From: Roseovarius sp. THAF27
Lineage (GTDB): Bacteria > Pseudomonadota > Alphaproteobacteria > Rhodobacterales > Rhodobacteraceae
Direction: 5' to 3'
DNA: 64,000 bases
Assembly (NCBI RefSeq): GCF_009363655.1
Contig: NZ_CP045393.1
Span: forward strand, 2,852,001 to 2,916,000
A program made the position numbers and the translations under genes. Each line of letters opens with the position of its first letter. Position 1 is the stretch's first letter. Below, one piece after another: positions 25,537 through 34,978 of this stretch. The notes beneath the pieces are model-generated. The model was not told where the DNA came from. It did no database searches and saw only the letters and a list, made by a program, of their open reading frames with translations.

Positions 25537-28444
25537 GCATCCGCCCTCCGTCAGGGTCGAAACCACCCGGCGCCACCACCTCGCATAGCGTTGCCGAGCC
25601 TTTCAGGTGCTCGACCATCCGCACCTGCTCACCGATCCGCGCCCGACCCCGCTCCAGAAACCCGAGGCCGATCACATGCCCCAACATTGGCGAGAAGGCG
25701 ACCGAGGTGATGTAGCCTTCGTCATTCTCGCTCACCGGATCGGCTCCGGGCGCAAACAAATGCGCCCCTGCGATCAACTCCTTCACCGCGCCCACCGGCT
25801 TCAGCCCGACTAGCTGGGCGCGGTCCTCGTCCATCAACCCCGGCCGCGCTGCCATCGCCTTGCCGATGAAATCCTTCCTGTCGCTCATCATGCCCTGCAT
25901 CCCGATGTCGAAGGCCGTCGTGCGCCCGTGGATCTCCGCATGGGTGATGAACCCTTTCTCGATCCGCATGACGTTGAGCGCCTCCATCCCATAAGGCCCG
26001 CCCTCAATGGCCTCTGCCCTTTCGATCAAGATATCGAAGAGCGCCGCGCCGTACCGCGCCGGGACCGCGACCTCGTATGCCAGTTCCCCCGAGAAAGAGA
26101 TGCGAAAGAGGCGCCCTTCGACGCCGCCAATATGCACCGGACCGCAGGCCATGAATGGCCAATCACGGACGCCAAGGTCATGTCCGACAAGCTGCTCCAG
26201 CAATTCGCGCGATTTCGGCCCGGCCACAGCGAACTGCGCCCACTGTTCGGTCACTGAGGCAAAGCGCACATCCAGGTCGGGCCGCAGCACCTGGTGCGCG
26301 AACTCCATGTGCCGCATTACCTGCCCCGCCGCCGCCGTGGTGGTGGTGACAAGGAAATGCCGATCGCCCAGCCGCGCGCAGGTGCCGTCATCCATAACAT
26401 GCCCGTCCTCGCGCAGCATCAGCCCATAGCGCACGCGGCCCACCTTCAGCGTCGACATCATGCCGGTATAAACAAAGTCCAAGAATGCACCTGCATCCGG
26501 CCCCTGCACATCGATCTTGCCCAAGGTCGAGACATCGCAGACGCCCACGTGGCCCCGCACCATCCGCACTTCGCGGTCGCAAGACTGGCGCCAGTGTGTC
26601 TCGCCCGCCTTGGGGAAATAGCTGGGCCGGTACCACAGTCCCGCCTCGATCATCGGCGCCTCACGTTCAACAGATGCCGCGTGCGAGGTGGTGAACCGCT
26701 CGGGCGCAAATCCTTTGCCTTGCGCCCCCGCTCCCATGGCAGCAATCGGCACTGGCACGTAAGGCGGGCGATAGGTGGTGGTCCCGGTCTCCGCGATCCC
26801 GCGCCCGGTGGCATCGGCCAGCACGGCAAGGGCGGCGATGTTGGAGTTCTTGCCCTGGTCCGGCGCCATGCCCTGCGTCGTGTAGCGCTTCATATGCTCG
26901 ACCGAGGTGAAATTCTCCTGCGCGGCAAGCTTCACGTCCTTCACCGTCACATCGTTCTGAAAATCCAGCCATGCCCTACCCTTGCCCGGCACATGCCAAA
27001 GCGGCGAAATCTCGTACGCGCCGTCTTCCGCCTTCGGCACAGGTACGTCGGCCCCGTTCAGCCCAAGGTCGTCCGCCACCGCCTTGCCCGCGGCAATCCC
27101 GCTTACAAGGCATCCGTGAGTGGAAAAGACCCCAGTCGCCGCCCCGGCATAGCGCATCCCCGGCACAGCCCCCTCGCGCGGCAGGAAGGCCGCCAGATTG
27201 CTGTCCCATACGGGCCGCCCGCCCGTGTGACAGCTGAGATGCACGCTCGGGTTCCAGCCGCCGGACATGGCCAGCACATCCGCCTGAACCGTCTCGATCC
27301 TGTCGCCCCGCCGAAAGCTGACACTCTCCAACGCTTTGCGACCGCCGCTGCCGCAAACCTGCGCGTTCGCGTAAAATGGCACATCCAGGTCGCAGACCGC
27401 ATCCGCCCGCGCGTCGATCAGCGCCGACACGTGAACGCCCGACGCCTGCAAGTCGCGCACCGTCCGGTGCCCCGCATCGCTGTTGGCAAAAACCGCCACC
27501 CGGCGTCCCGGACAGACCCGCCAGCGGTTGACATAAGCCCTCAGCGCCCCGGCCATCATCACCCCGGGCCGGTCATTGTCGGCGAAGGCCACGGGCCGTT
27601 CGATCGCCCCCGCCGCCAGCACTGCGCGTTTTGCCACGATCCGCCAGAAACACCCCTTCAGGGCGCCCCCCTGCGCCAGCCGCTCCAGTGCGCCATACGT
27701 CCCGTGGTCATAGGCACCCACCACGGCCGTTCGCGTCATCAACCGCACATTCGCCATCGCCGCCAGCCGCGCCCGCATCGCCTCGGCCCAGGCATGGCCC
27801 GGCTGTCCGTCCACCTCCTCGACCTCGGCATTGAGCCGCCCACCCAGACGCGTGTCCTCGTCGGCCAGGATCACATCCGCCCCGGCCTGCGCCGCCGTCC
27901 AGGCGGCCATCAGCCCCGCAGGGCCTGCGCCAATCACCAGCAGATCGCAATGAGCAAAGGCCCGCTCCCACTTCTCCGGGCCAGTCTCCCGCGACAGGGC
28001 CCCAAGCCCGGCAGCGCGGCGGATGACCGGCTCGTAAAGCTTTTCCCAGAACGCCTTCGGCCACATGAATGTCTTGTAGTAGAAGCCCGCTCCGAGGAAC
28101 GCCGCACCGAGGTCGTTCACCGCCATCAGGTCGAACTCCACCGACGGCCACGCGTTCTGTCCGAACGCTTGCAACCCTTCGTGCAACTCCACCATCGTGG
28201 CCCGCGCGTTCGGTTCCTGCCCCGCGCCTCGCCCCAGCGTGACCAGCGCATTGGGCTCCTCGCTGCCCGCGGTAAAGATGCCGCGTGGCCGGTGATACTT
28301 GAACGACCGCGCCACCACCCGCACGTCCGCGCCCATCAGAGCCGAGGCCAGCGTGTCTCCCTCGAACCCAACGTGATGCCGCCCGTCAAAGCTGAACCCC
28401 ACGCGCCGCGACCTGTCGATCAGCCCATCACCGTCCAGCCTCAT
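25529..28444 (-). CDS. soxA: Sarcosine oxidase alpha subunit
   Basis: 971 residues, the usual size. The N-terminal part (to about 95) is the 2Fe-2S-ferredoxin-like fold region (SFKYHRPRGIFTAGSEEPNALV). The NAD-binding domain starts at LLVIGAGPAGLMAAWTAAQAG (about residue 120). The C-terminal 400 residues are an aminomethyltransferase (GcvT) domain (YRPSYFPKAGETHWRQS...; RMVRGHVGVCDVSTLGKIDVQG). There the methyl group from sarcosine is passed to tetrahydrofolate as 5,10-methylene-THF. ATG 28444 overlaps the soxD stop (ATGA). Confidence 0.96.
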   Translation of the reverse strand: MRLDGDGLIDRSRRVGFSFDGRHHVGFEGDTLASALMGADVRVVARSFKYHRPRGIFTAGSEEPNALVTLGRGAGQEPNARATMVELHEGLQAFGQNAWPSVEFDLMAVNDLGAAFLGAGFYYKTFMWPKAFWEKLYEPVIRRAAGLGALSRETGPEKWERAFAHCDLLVIGAGPAGLMAAWTAAQAGADVILADEDTRLGGRLNAEVEEVDGQPGHAWAEAMRARLAAMANVRLMTRTAVVGAYDHGTYGALERLAQGGALKGCFWRIVAKRAVLAAGAIERPVAFADNDRPGVMMAGALRAYVNRWRVCPGRRVAVFANSDAGHRTVRDLQASGVHVSALIDARADAVCDLDVPFYANAQVCGSGGRKALESVSFRRGDRIETVQADVLAMSGGWNPSVHLSCHTGGRPVWDSNLAAFLPREGAVPGMRYAGAATGVFSTHGCLVSGIAAGKAVADDLGLNGADVPVPKAEDGAYEISPLWHVPGKGRAWLDFQNDVTVKDVKLAAQENFTSVEHMKRYTTQGMAPDQGKNSNIAALAVLADATGRGIAETGTTTYRPPYVPVPIAAMGAGAQGKGFAPERFTTSHAASVEREAPMIEAGLWYRPSYFPKAGETHWRQSCDREVRMVRGHVGVCDVSTLGKIDVQGPDAGAFLDFVYTGMMSTLKVGRVRYGLMLREDGHVMDDGTCARLGDRHFLVTTTTAAAGQVMRHMEFAHQVLRPDLDVRFASVTEQWAQFAVAGPKSRELLEQLVGHDLGVRDWPFMACGPVHIGGVEGRLFRISFSGELAYEVAVPARYGAALFDILIERAEAIEGGPYGMEALNVMRIEKGFITHAEIHGRTTAFDIGMQGMMSDRKDFIGKAMAARPGLMDEDRAQLVGLKPVGAVKELIAGAHLFAPGADPVSENDEGYITSVAFSPMLGHVIGLGFLERGRARIGEQVRMVEHLKGSATLCEVVAPGGFDPDGGRMRG

Positions 28445-28704
28445 CGCGCCGCCTCTTCCGCCAGCACCGCGCTCAGAACCGCATGGCTGGCCGTGTCCCG
28501 CGTCACCACGATCCAGGCGCCGCAGCCGCTCTCGTGGAACCAAAGGTCTCGCGTCTCGCCACAAGGGTTCTCGCGATTGTGCACGTAATCGTCCCACGCC
28601 TCCGCGCCCGCGCCTTCACCAGGGCGTTCCAGCGCCACCGCGTGACCGGCGTAATAGAACTCCCGGCGATCCCGGTCGCCACAAATCGGACAGGGCAGCC
28701 TCAT
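28441..28704 (-). CDS. soxD: Sarcosine oxidase delta subunit
   Basis: 87 residues, slightly shorter than the usual 95-100. It begins with the zinc-binding CPICGDRDRREF; the conserved YVHNRENPCGETRDLWFH and the terminal Cys/Trp block SGCGAWIVVTRDT follow. It supports assembly of the sarcosine oxidase heterotetramer. It lies between soxB and soxA and is translationally coupled to soxA. Confidence 0.94.
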   Translation of the reverse strand: MRLPCPICGDRDRREFYYAGHAVALERPGEGAGAEAWDDYVHNRENPCGETRDLWFHESGCGAWIVVTRDTASHAVLSAVLAEEAAR

Positions 28705-28766
28705 CTCACCACCCCCGACTTTTTCTTGCCAGAAATACTCATGGCCTGACGTCCACCATATGCACC

Positions 28767-30020
28767 TCAGTGCAGGTTATGCTGCGCACCAGTGCCCTCC
28801 TCGTCCATCAGCCCGCGGCCGGTACGGAATCTGTCCAGCCGCAGCCGTGCCGCCGCCGCGTGCGGGCGGTCCGTCGCCACCAGGTGCGCCATGCAATGCC
28901 CCGAGCCGGGCACCGCCTTGAACCCGCCATAGCACCAGCCGCAATTGAGGTAGAGCCCCTCGACCGGCGACTTGTCGATGATCGGACTGCCATCCGGGCT
29001 CATGTCCATGATCCCGCCCCAGCTGCGCAAAACCTTTGCCTGCCCGATCATCGGCATCAGGGTCATGCCGGCCTCCATCACATGCTCCACCAGTGGCAGG
29101 TTCCCACGCGCCGCATAGCTGGCGTACATATCGAGGTCGCCACCAAAGACCAGCCCGCCCTTGTCCGACTGGCTGATATAGAAATGCCCCATTCCGAAGC
29201 TCACGACATGGTCGATGCAAGGCTTCAACCCTTCGGTCACGAAGGCCTGCAGAACATGGCTCTCGATCGGCAGGCGCATCCCGGCCATCGCCGCCACCTG
29301 GCTTGACCGGCCCGCGACGATCACGGCGACCTTCTTCGCCCGGATCGCCCCGCGCGAGGTCTGCACACCTTTGACGACACCGCCCTCGATGTCGATCCCC
29401 GTCACCGCGCAATTCTGGACAAGGTCCACGCCGCGCGCGCTCGCCCCCCGCGCATAGCCCCAGGCCACGGCGTCGTGCCGAGCCGTGCCCGCCCGCCGCT
29501 GCAAGAGTCCGCCGTAGATGGGAAACCGTGCTTGCTCGTAGTCCAGATAGGGCAGCACCTTCTTCAGTTGCGCGACGCTCAGCAATTCCGCGTCGTCACC
29601 CTGGTTGCGCATCGCGTTGCCCCGGCGGATCGCGGCGTCCCGCTGGCCGTCGGAATGAAACAGCATGATCTGCCCGCGCTGCGAATGCATCACGTTGTAA
29701 TTCAACTCCTGCTCCAGCCCTTCCCAGAGCTTGAGAGAATGACTGTAGAACTCCGAGTTGCCCGGCAGGAAGTAATTCGCCCGCACGATCGTGGTGTTGC
29801 GCCCCACGTTGCCGCCGCCCAGATAGCCCTTTTCCAGCACCGCCACGTTCGTGATCCCGTGCTCCCGCGCCAGGTAATACGCGGTCGAAAGACCGTGCCC
29901 GCCGCCGCCGATGATGACCACGTCATAGGCGTCTTTCGGGCTGGCGTCGCGCCAATGCGCCTGCCAACCGCGATTGCCGGTCAGACCTTCCCTGAGGACG
30001 CGCAGCCCTGAAAACCTCAT
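28767..30020 (-). CDS. soxB: Sarcosine oxidase beta subunit
   Basis: 417 residues from ATG 30020, the standard start (MRFSGLRVLREGLTGN). The FAD-binding Rossmann motif VVIIGGGGHGLSTAYYLA is near residue 35. The FMN/FAD-attachment region and GGDLDMYASYAARG follow, then the late WGGIMDMSPDGSPIIDKSP and CGWCYGGFKAVPGSG motifs. This is the catalytic subunit oxidising sarcosine to glycine and formaldehyde-level carbon. GGAGAG lies before the ATG. It heads soxBDAG; upstream on the same strand are a DUF6151 gene and glutamate dehydrogenase. Confidence 0.97.
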   Translation of the reverse strand: MRFSGLRVLREGLTGNRGWQAHWRDASPKDAYDVVIIGGGGHGLSTAYYLAREHGITNVAVLEKGYLGGGNVGRNTTIVRANYFLPGNSEFYSHSLKLWEGLEQELNYNVMHSQRGQIMLFHSDGQRDAAIRRGNAMRNQGDDAELLSVAQLKKVLPYLDYEQARFPIYGGLLQRRAGTARHDAVAWGYARGASARGVDLVQNCAVTGIDIEGGVVKGVQTSRGAIRAKKVAVIVAGRSSQVAAMAGMRLPIESHVLQAFVTEGLKPCIDHVVSFGMGHFYISQSDKGGLVFGGDLDMYASYAARGNLPLVEHVMEAGMTLMPMIGQAKVLRSWGGIMDMSPDGSPIIDKSPVEGLYLNCGWCYGGFKAVPGSGHCMAHLVATDRPHAAAARLRLDRFRTGRGLMDEEGTGAQHNLH

Positions 30021-30082
30021 TTCGTGATCTCTCCAACGACCAGATGTCGAGTCAAGCAAGTTCCGCTGGAAACTGCAACCGG

Positions 30083-30712
30083 CTACGAGGTTCCCGCGCC
30101 CTCGCGCAGATGCGGAGGCACCGCCACCTGTCGCTGCTCCAGCGGAATGACTTTCACCGGCGCTATCGGTGCTCCATCGCCGCCGAGAAGCGGATTCGTT
30201 CTCGCGCGCCCACTGATCCAAGCACTGGCCATGCGGCGCAGAACCTGCAGACCAGCGCTTGCAAAGCCGCGATCGGCCTTGGGCGCCCCCCGGGCGCGCC
30301 TTGCATGTTTGGTGAAGGCCCGGCAGCGCGATGGTCCCAACCCGGACGCTGCACCCTCGAGTTCGGCCTGCCGCAGAACCACGCCAACGAAGGGCAAGTG
30401 CACCCGGGACATCGTGTTGAAGATGGGCGTGTCGCAGCACCGCGCGTGCCAGCGGTACAGCCCCTTGGGCGACAGGCGCAGGATTTCCAGATTCTCCTCC
30501 CCGGCCTCCAGGGTCAGCCGATCGGGCGTCGTCTGCCAGATCTCACTGCCCCCGCCCGGTGATAGCAAGACGTCCGCCTCGCCGAACAGAGCCGCGGCGG
30601 TCTGGCAATCCTTACAATAGCACGTCACGCGCGTGCCCGCCCCGGGAGCGGGCACCGCCAGTGTCACCTCGACCGCGCCGCAGCGGCAGGTCTTCTTCAC
30701 CGTCGCGACCAA
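30083..30712 (-). CDS. DUF6151/GFA-like zinc-binding protein
   Basis: 209 residues resembling the glutathione-dependent formaldehyde-activating (Gfa) zinc fold, closest to what I know as DUF6151. The zinc ligands are visible as CRCGAVEV, CYCKDCQTA and ARCCDTPIFNT. Start choice: TTG 30712, five bases after AGGGAAGGGG and 11 bases downstream of the gdh stop; GTG 30700 is an alternative. It lies between glutamate dehydrogenase and soxB. Since sarcosine oxidation can release formaldehyde, a role in handling it is tempting, but it is only inferred from context. Confidence 0.75.
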   Translation of the reverse strand: MVATVKKTCRCGAVEVTLAVPAPGAGTRVTCYCKDCQTAAALFGEADVLLSPGGGSEIWQTTPDRLTLEAGEENLEILRLSPKGLYRWHARCCDTPIFNTMSRVHLPFVGVVLRQAELEGAASGLGPSRCRAFTKHARRARGAPKADRGFASAGLQVLRRMASAWISGRARTNPLLGGDGAPIAPVKVIPLEQRQVAVPPHLREGAGTS

Positions 30713-30723
30713 TCGCCCCTTCC

Positions 30724-32157
30724 CTAAAGACCGGCGGCACGGTAGCTGGTGGCGACCTTGCCGATCGAAACCAGATAGGCCGCGGTGCGCAGGTCGGTCA
30801 CGTCCTCGCGACCGTGCCAGGTTTCGCGCATCGACTGGTATGCCGCGCGCATCGTGTCGTCGAGGCCCGAGCGCACCAGTTCCAGTTCGCCCGCGCCGCG
30901 CAGGTACTTCTGCTTGAAATCCGGCGTCATCGACCATGCGCCTTCGAGGTGATCGTCCAGTCGGCTCAGCTCTTTCACGATGAGCTCGTGCCGCGCCTCC
31001 TCTTGTCGCCGGCCCATCCGGCCAAAGCGGATGTGGCTCAGGTTCTTGACCCATTCGAAATAGGACACCGTCACACCACCGGCGTTGGCATACATGTCGG
31101 GAATAATGACGGTGCCCTTGTTGCGCAGGATCTCGTCGGCGCCCGCCGTCACGGGGCCGTTCGCCGCCTCGATGATCAGTGGCGCCTTTATCCTGTCGGC
31201 ATTTCCAAGGTTGATGACACCCTCCATCGCTGCGGGGATCAGGATGTCGCACTCCTCTTCCAGGTATTTCGATCCTGTCTTGACATAATTCCCGGACGGA
31301 TAGCCATCGACGCCGCCATGCTTGGCGATCCAGTTGCGCAACTCATCGATGTTCAGGCCGTTCTCGTCGTAAAGACCGCCGTCGCGCTCGATCACCGCGA
31401 TCACCTTGCAGCCGTCCTCTTCGGACAGGAACTTGGCCGCGTGATAGCCCACGTTGCCCAAGCCCTGCACGATCACGCGCTTGCCGTCCAGCGACCCGCT
31501 GAGCCCCGCCGCCTTGACGTCCTCGGGATGGCGGAAGAACTCCTGCAGTGCGTATTGCACACCTCGGCCCGTGGCCTCGGTCCGGCCCTGAATGCCACCC
31601 GCATGGACAGGTTTGCCGGTGACGCAGGCACGGGCGTTGATGTCGGTGGTGTTCATCCGGCGGTACTGGTCGGCGATCCACGCCATCTCGCGCTCGCCCG
31701 TGCCCATGTCCGGGGCGGGCACGTTCTGAGCGGGATGGATCAGGTCGCGCTTGGCCAGTTCATAGGCGAAGCGCCGCGTGATCAGCTCCAGCTCGTGCTC
31801 GTCCCATTCCAGCGGATCGAGGCACAGCCCGCCTTTCGAGCCGCCAAACGGTGCCTCGACCAAGGCGCATTTATACGTCATCAGCGCCGCAAGCGCCTCG
31901 ACCTCGTCCTGGTTCACGGCCATGGAATAGCGGATGCCGCCCTTGACCGGCTCCATATGCTCGGAATGCACGCTGCGATAGCCGGTGAAGGTCTGGATCT
32001 GCCCGCGCAGCCGTACGCCGAAGCGGACCGTGTAGGTGGCGTTGCAGACCCGGATCTTCTCCTCCAGTCCCGGCGGCAGGTCCATCAGCGATACCGCGCG
32101 GTTGAACATCAGGTCCACGCTTTCGCGGAACGTCGGTTCCTTGATCGGTGCATTCAT
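30724..32157 (-). CDS. gdhA: NAD(P)-dependent glutamate dehydrogenase (Glu/Leu/Phe/Val family)
   Basis: 477 residues from ATG 32157, with GAGGGAGA upstream. The substrate-binding lysine region KGGIRYSMAVNQDEVEALAALMTYKCAL and GGSKGGLCLDPLEW lie in the N-terminal half. The catalytic Asp region is VPAPDMGTGEREMAWI. The Rossmann motif VQGLGNVGYHAAKFL comes next, then IIPDMYANAGGVTVSYFEW. It interconverts glutamate and 2-oxoglutarate plus ammonium. The position upstream of the sarcosine oxidase genes on the same strand suggests joint use of methylated glycines as nitrogen sources. Confidence 0.93.
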   Translation of the reverse strand: MNAPIKEPTFRESVDLMFNRAVSLMDLPPGLEEKIRVCNATYTVRFGVRLRGQIQTFTGYRSVHSEHMEPVKGGIRYSMAVNQDEVEALAALMTYKCALVEAPFGGSKGGLCLDPLEWDEHELELITRRFAYELAKRDLIHPAQNVPAPDMGTGEREMAWIADQYRRMNTTDINARACVTGKPVHAGGIQGRTEATGRGVQYALQEFFRHPEDVKAAGLSGSLDGKRVIVQGLGNVGYHAAKFLSEEDGCKVIAVIERDGGLYDENGLNIDELRNWIAKHGGVDGYPSGNYVKTGSKYLEEECDILIPAAMEGVINLGNADRIKAPLIIEAANGPVTAGADEILRNKGTVIIPDMYANAGGVTVSYFEWVKNLSHIRFGRMGRRQEEARHELIVKELSRLDDHLEGAWSMTPDFKQKYLRGAGELELVRSGLDDTMRAAYQSMRETWHGREDVTDLRTAAYLVSIGKVATSYRAAGL

Positions 32158-32483
32158 GGTCGGGTCTCCCTCTTCTGGCGCATGTGGCACGACTCCCCAT
32201 AGCCTACATGCATGTCACAATGGTTACGGGATGTGCCCAGATTGTCCACCACAGATGCCGACAGCATTCCGAAGCCCACCGCAGCGTGCCGGAGCGCCGC
32301 GAAAGCCGGGTTTGTCGAGTATTTCGTAACAGTCTGGAAAATCTGAAGGATTTATCCCTTGTCGGTCACCAATGCGGCCAATTTCTTCCCGGTTTCGCCT
32401 TATTTTGACCACAGACCTTTCTGATAACAGCAGGGATTTAATCCGTTCCTGGGGCGGAAACCGTCCAAAGAGGTGCCAAAGAA
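32158..32483. promoter_or_regulatory. Divergent gdhA/TadG promoter region
   Basis: 326 bases between divergent genes. No open frame or RNA gene is supported. TTGACC at about 32405-32410 and the following TCTGATAAC are promoter-like toward the pilus genes, but their spacing is poor. AAAGAGGT at about 32477 is the TadG ribosome-binding site. Confidence 0.35.
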
Positions 32484-34445
32484 ATGAACGTGTCGAATTA
32501 TAAATTCCGGTCGTTGCAAAGCACATGTCTGCCAACATACGCGATGGCGCGTCGCCGCGTTTCGAATTTCCGCAAGGACGAAGATGGCGCGATGATGATC
32601 CTCACGCTCTTCATCTTCATTTTCATGCTCGTTATGGCCGGCCTCGGCATCGACTCGATGCGCCACGAGATGCACCGCGCCCACCTGCAAGCGACGCTCG
32701 ACTCCGCCGTTCTGGCCGGCGCTGGCGCCTCCTCCGAAGAAGAAGCCAAGCACGTGGTCGAGGATTATTTCGCCAAGGCGGGCATGTCGGAGTACCTCAA
32801 TGCCATCGGCGAGGACGACATCGACATCGGCCTCAACTCGGCCTACGTGACGGCCAGCGCCCAATTCGAAATGGACACCTACCTGATGAAACTGTCGGGC
32901 GTCGACCGCCTGTCGACTGCGGCCGAGGCAACGGCAATGACGCGCGTGCCGAAACTGGAAATCGCTCTGGTCCTCGACGTGTCGAACTCGATGAACCAGA
33001 ACGGCACCAACAGAAAATCCAAGATGGAGAATCTGCAAAAGGCGGCCAAGGAGTTCGTCACAACGATCCTCGAGACCACGGATCCGGGCAACGCCACGAT
33101 CTCGATCGTTCCCTTCTCCACCTCCGTAACCCCCAGCCAGGATATCTACGACGCCCTGCTCGTGGACGAACGCCACGACTATTCCAATTGCCTTTGGTTC
33201 GACGAGGACGACTATGACAGCACGGCCCTCGCCACGGATGCGGCCGCGTCCGAAGATCTGTCGCTCGTGCCCATGAAGCAAGCGATTTATACCTCCCGCT
33301 TCGGCGACTTCGAGAACCTGGATTGGCCGTGGCGGTCGTGCTATACCGAGGACGGCTACCGCGTGATGCAGTTCTCGACCTCCGAGACCGACCTGCACGA
33401 CAAGATCGACGAGATGATCGCCCACGGCAACACGTCCGGGGAATTGGGCGTGAAATGGGGCGCGGCCCTGCTCGACCCGTCCTTCCGTGACGTGACCGGC
33501 ACCACCGTGCCCGTCGACTATTCGGACAGCGAGACGATGAAGATCATCGTGATGATGGGCGACGGCGAGAACTCCACCACCTATTTTTTCCCGCAGGACA
33601 GCAAGTATCGCGGCGAGAATTCGGATCTGTTCGAGGTCGAATACGAGGTACAGGAGTTCGATTACGCCTACTACATCTACAACGCCAACTACCGTTGGTA
33701 CGGTTCGAGCAACGAATGGCGCTGCAGCCAGTGGTACGCGAACTGCAAATACAAAAGCGTCACCTACGACAACTACGTGATGCGCGATCCCGAGTACACC
33801 TATGGACCCGGTCTGCTGACCACGGTGGCCAATGTCCTGAACGGTGTCTCCGGAAGCCGGAGCTCGACCTGCCAAGGCTTGATCAATGCGGGTCATGGCT
33901 CGAACGGCTCGAAAAAGGGTTCGCCTCCCCAATCCTGGTCCGATAATGACTGCGACGCGATCGAGGACGACATCTGGGACGCCCTCATGGACGACTACAT
34001 GTATCTCAACGTCGAGGACCGCACTTGGATCAACGGCACCGATTTCGTCAACCTTGATGAACTCGACGGCTTCAAAAAGCGCAAGCGCCTGAGCTGGGAA
34101 GAAGCATGGGGCCTGATGTCTCCGGAAGAGTATGGCGACCTTATCGGTATCCGCGACGCCGACAACGAATATGAAGACATGTCCTCGAACCTCAACGGCA
34201 GCAAGAAGAACACCCGGATGGACAAGGTCTGCAGCGCGGCCAAGGACAACGGCGTGGTGATCTACACGATCGGCTACGAGGTGCCCAAGGACGGCACCGC
34301 CGAGACCTCGCTGAAGAAATGCGCCACCGGATACGACCCGGTCGAGGGGAGCACCGCATACTACTACAGCGTGGACGGGCTCGATATCTCTGATGCGTTC
34401 GGCTCTATCGCCGGCAACGTGCAAGCTCTGAGGCTGACGCAATGA
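32484..34445 (+). CDS. TadG-like Flp-pilus assembly protein with von Willebrand A domain
   Basis: 653 residues. A TadG/TadE-like N-terminal segment comes first: FRKDEDGAMMILTLFIFIFMLVMAGLGID, one transmembrane helix around 40-60, then SMRHEMHRAHLQATLDSAVLAGA. A von Willebrand A domain has the metal-ion motif LVLDVSNSMNQNG (about residue 170). The middle contains an unusually Tyr/Trp/Asp-rich insertion (about 370-450; YDNYVMRDPEYTYGPG). The conserved FGSIAGNVQALRLTQ ends the protein. It is likely a pseudopilin-like, surface-exposed part of the Tad adhesion machinery. The ATGA overlap with the next gene indicates an operon. Confidence 0.85.
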   Translation: MNVSNYKFRSLQSTCLPTYAMARRRVSNFRKDEDGAMMILTLFIFIFMLVMAGLGIDSMRHEMHRAHLQATLDSAVLAGAGASSEEEAKHVVEDYFAKAGMSEYLNAIGEDDIDIGLNSAYVTASAQFEMDTYLMKLSGVDRLSTAAEATAMTRVPKLEIALVLDVSNSMNQNGTNRKSKMENLQKAAKEFVTTILETTDPGNATISIVPFSTSVTPSQDIYDALLVDERHDYSNCLWFDEDDYDSTALATDAAASEDLSLVPMKQAIYTSRFGDFENLDWPWRSCYTEDGYRVMQFSTSETDLHDKIDEMIAHGNTSGELGVKWGAALLDPSFRDVTGTTVPVDYSDSETMKIIVMMGDGENSTTYFFPQDSKYRGENSDLFEVEYEVQEFDYAYYIYNANYRWYGSSNEWRCSQWYANCKYKSVTYDNYVMRDPEYTYGPGLLTTVANVLNGVSGSRSSTCQGLINAGHGSNGSKKGSPPQSWSDNDCDAIEDDIWDALMDDYMYLNVEDRTWINGTDFVNLDELDGFKKRKRLSWEEAWGLMSPEEYGDLIGIRDADNEYEDMSSNLNGSKKNTRMDKVCSAAKDNGVVIYTIGYEVPKDGTAETSLKKCATGYDPVEGSTAYYYSVDGLDISDAFGSIAGNVQALRLTQ

Positions 34446-34978
34446 TCACCAAGTTCAAAACGGCTTTTCGCCGCTTGATCAACGACGAGGCCGGTTCGGC
34501 AACTGTCGAATTCGTCCTGGTCTTCCCGCTCTACCTGTCGTTCATGCTGATGTCGATCGAGCTGGGTTTCGTGACGATGCGCCATACGCTGCTGGAACGC
34601 GGCCTGGACATGGCGGTGCGCGAAGTTCGCCTCGGTACCGGCACCGCGCCCCAGCACGACGACATCAAGGATCTGGTCTGCGACAACGCGTTTATGGTTC
34701 TGAACTGCAAGGAAAAGCTCCGGCTGGAAATGCGCCCGGCCAACATCTTCGCGCTGCAAACGCTGGATACGACGGCCGACTGCACCGACAAGGCCGAACC
34801 GGCCAAGCCCGTGCGCACCTTCACTCCCGGTGTCGCCAACCAGCTGATGCTGATGCGTGCCTGTTACAAGTACGAGCCCTTTTTCCCGAAGCAGTTCTTG
34901 GGTTCGGCACTTGATAAGGATGCCAGTGGCGAAGCAAAGATCGTTTCCATGACCGCCTTCGTACAGGAGCCGAACTGA
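34442..34978 (+). CDS. TadE-like pilus assembly protein
   Basis: 178 residues with the TadE signature near the N-terminus: NDEAGSATVEFVLVFPLYLSFMLMSIELG, an acidic/Gly motif followed by one hydrophobic helix (about 24-44) and Glu at the pseudopilin +5-like position. Four Cys lie in the exported part. It starts at ATG 34442 overlapping the TadG-like stop and ends overlapping the next ATG. It is a minor pilin of the Flp/Tad system. Confidence 0.85.
   Translation: MITKFKTAFRRLINDEAGSATVEFVLVFPLYLSFMLMSIELGFVTMRHTLLERGLDMAVREVRLGTGTAPQHDDIKDLVCDNAFMVLNCKEKLRLEMRPANIFALQTLDTTADCTDKAEPAKPVRTFTPGVANQLMLMRACYKYEPFFPKQFLGSALDKDASGEAKIVSMTAFVQEPN

Noticed and set aside
26294..28588. 764-codon plus-strand open frame opposite soxA
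   Set aside because: Arg/His/Pro-rich, composition-driven translation with no motifs; soxA is certain on the other strand.
32400..34442. 680-codon minus-strand open frame opposite the TadG-like gene
   Set aside because: An antisense frame common in high-GC genes. The plus-strand protein has a membrane helix, a MIDAS motif and coupling to TadE.
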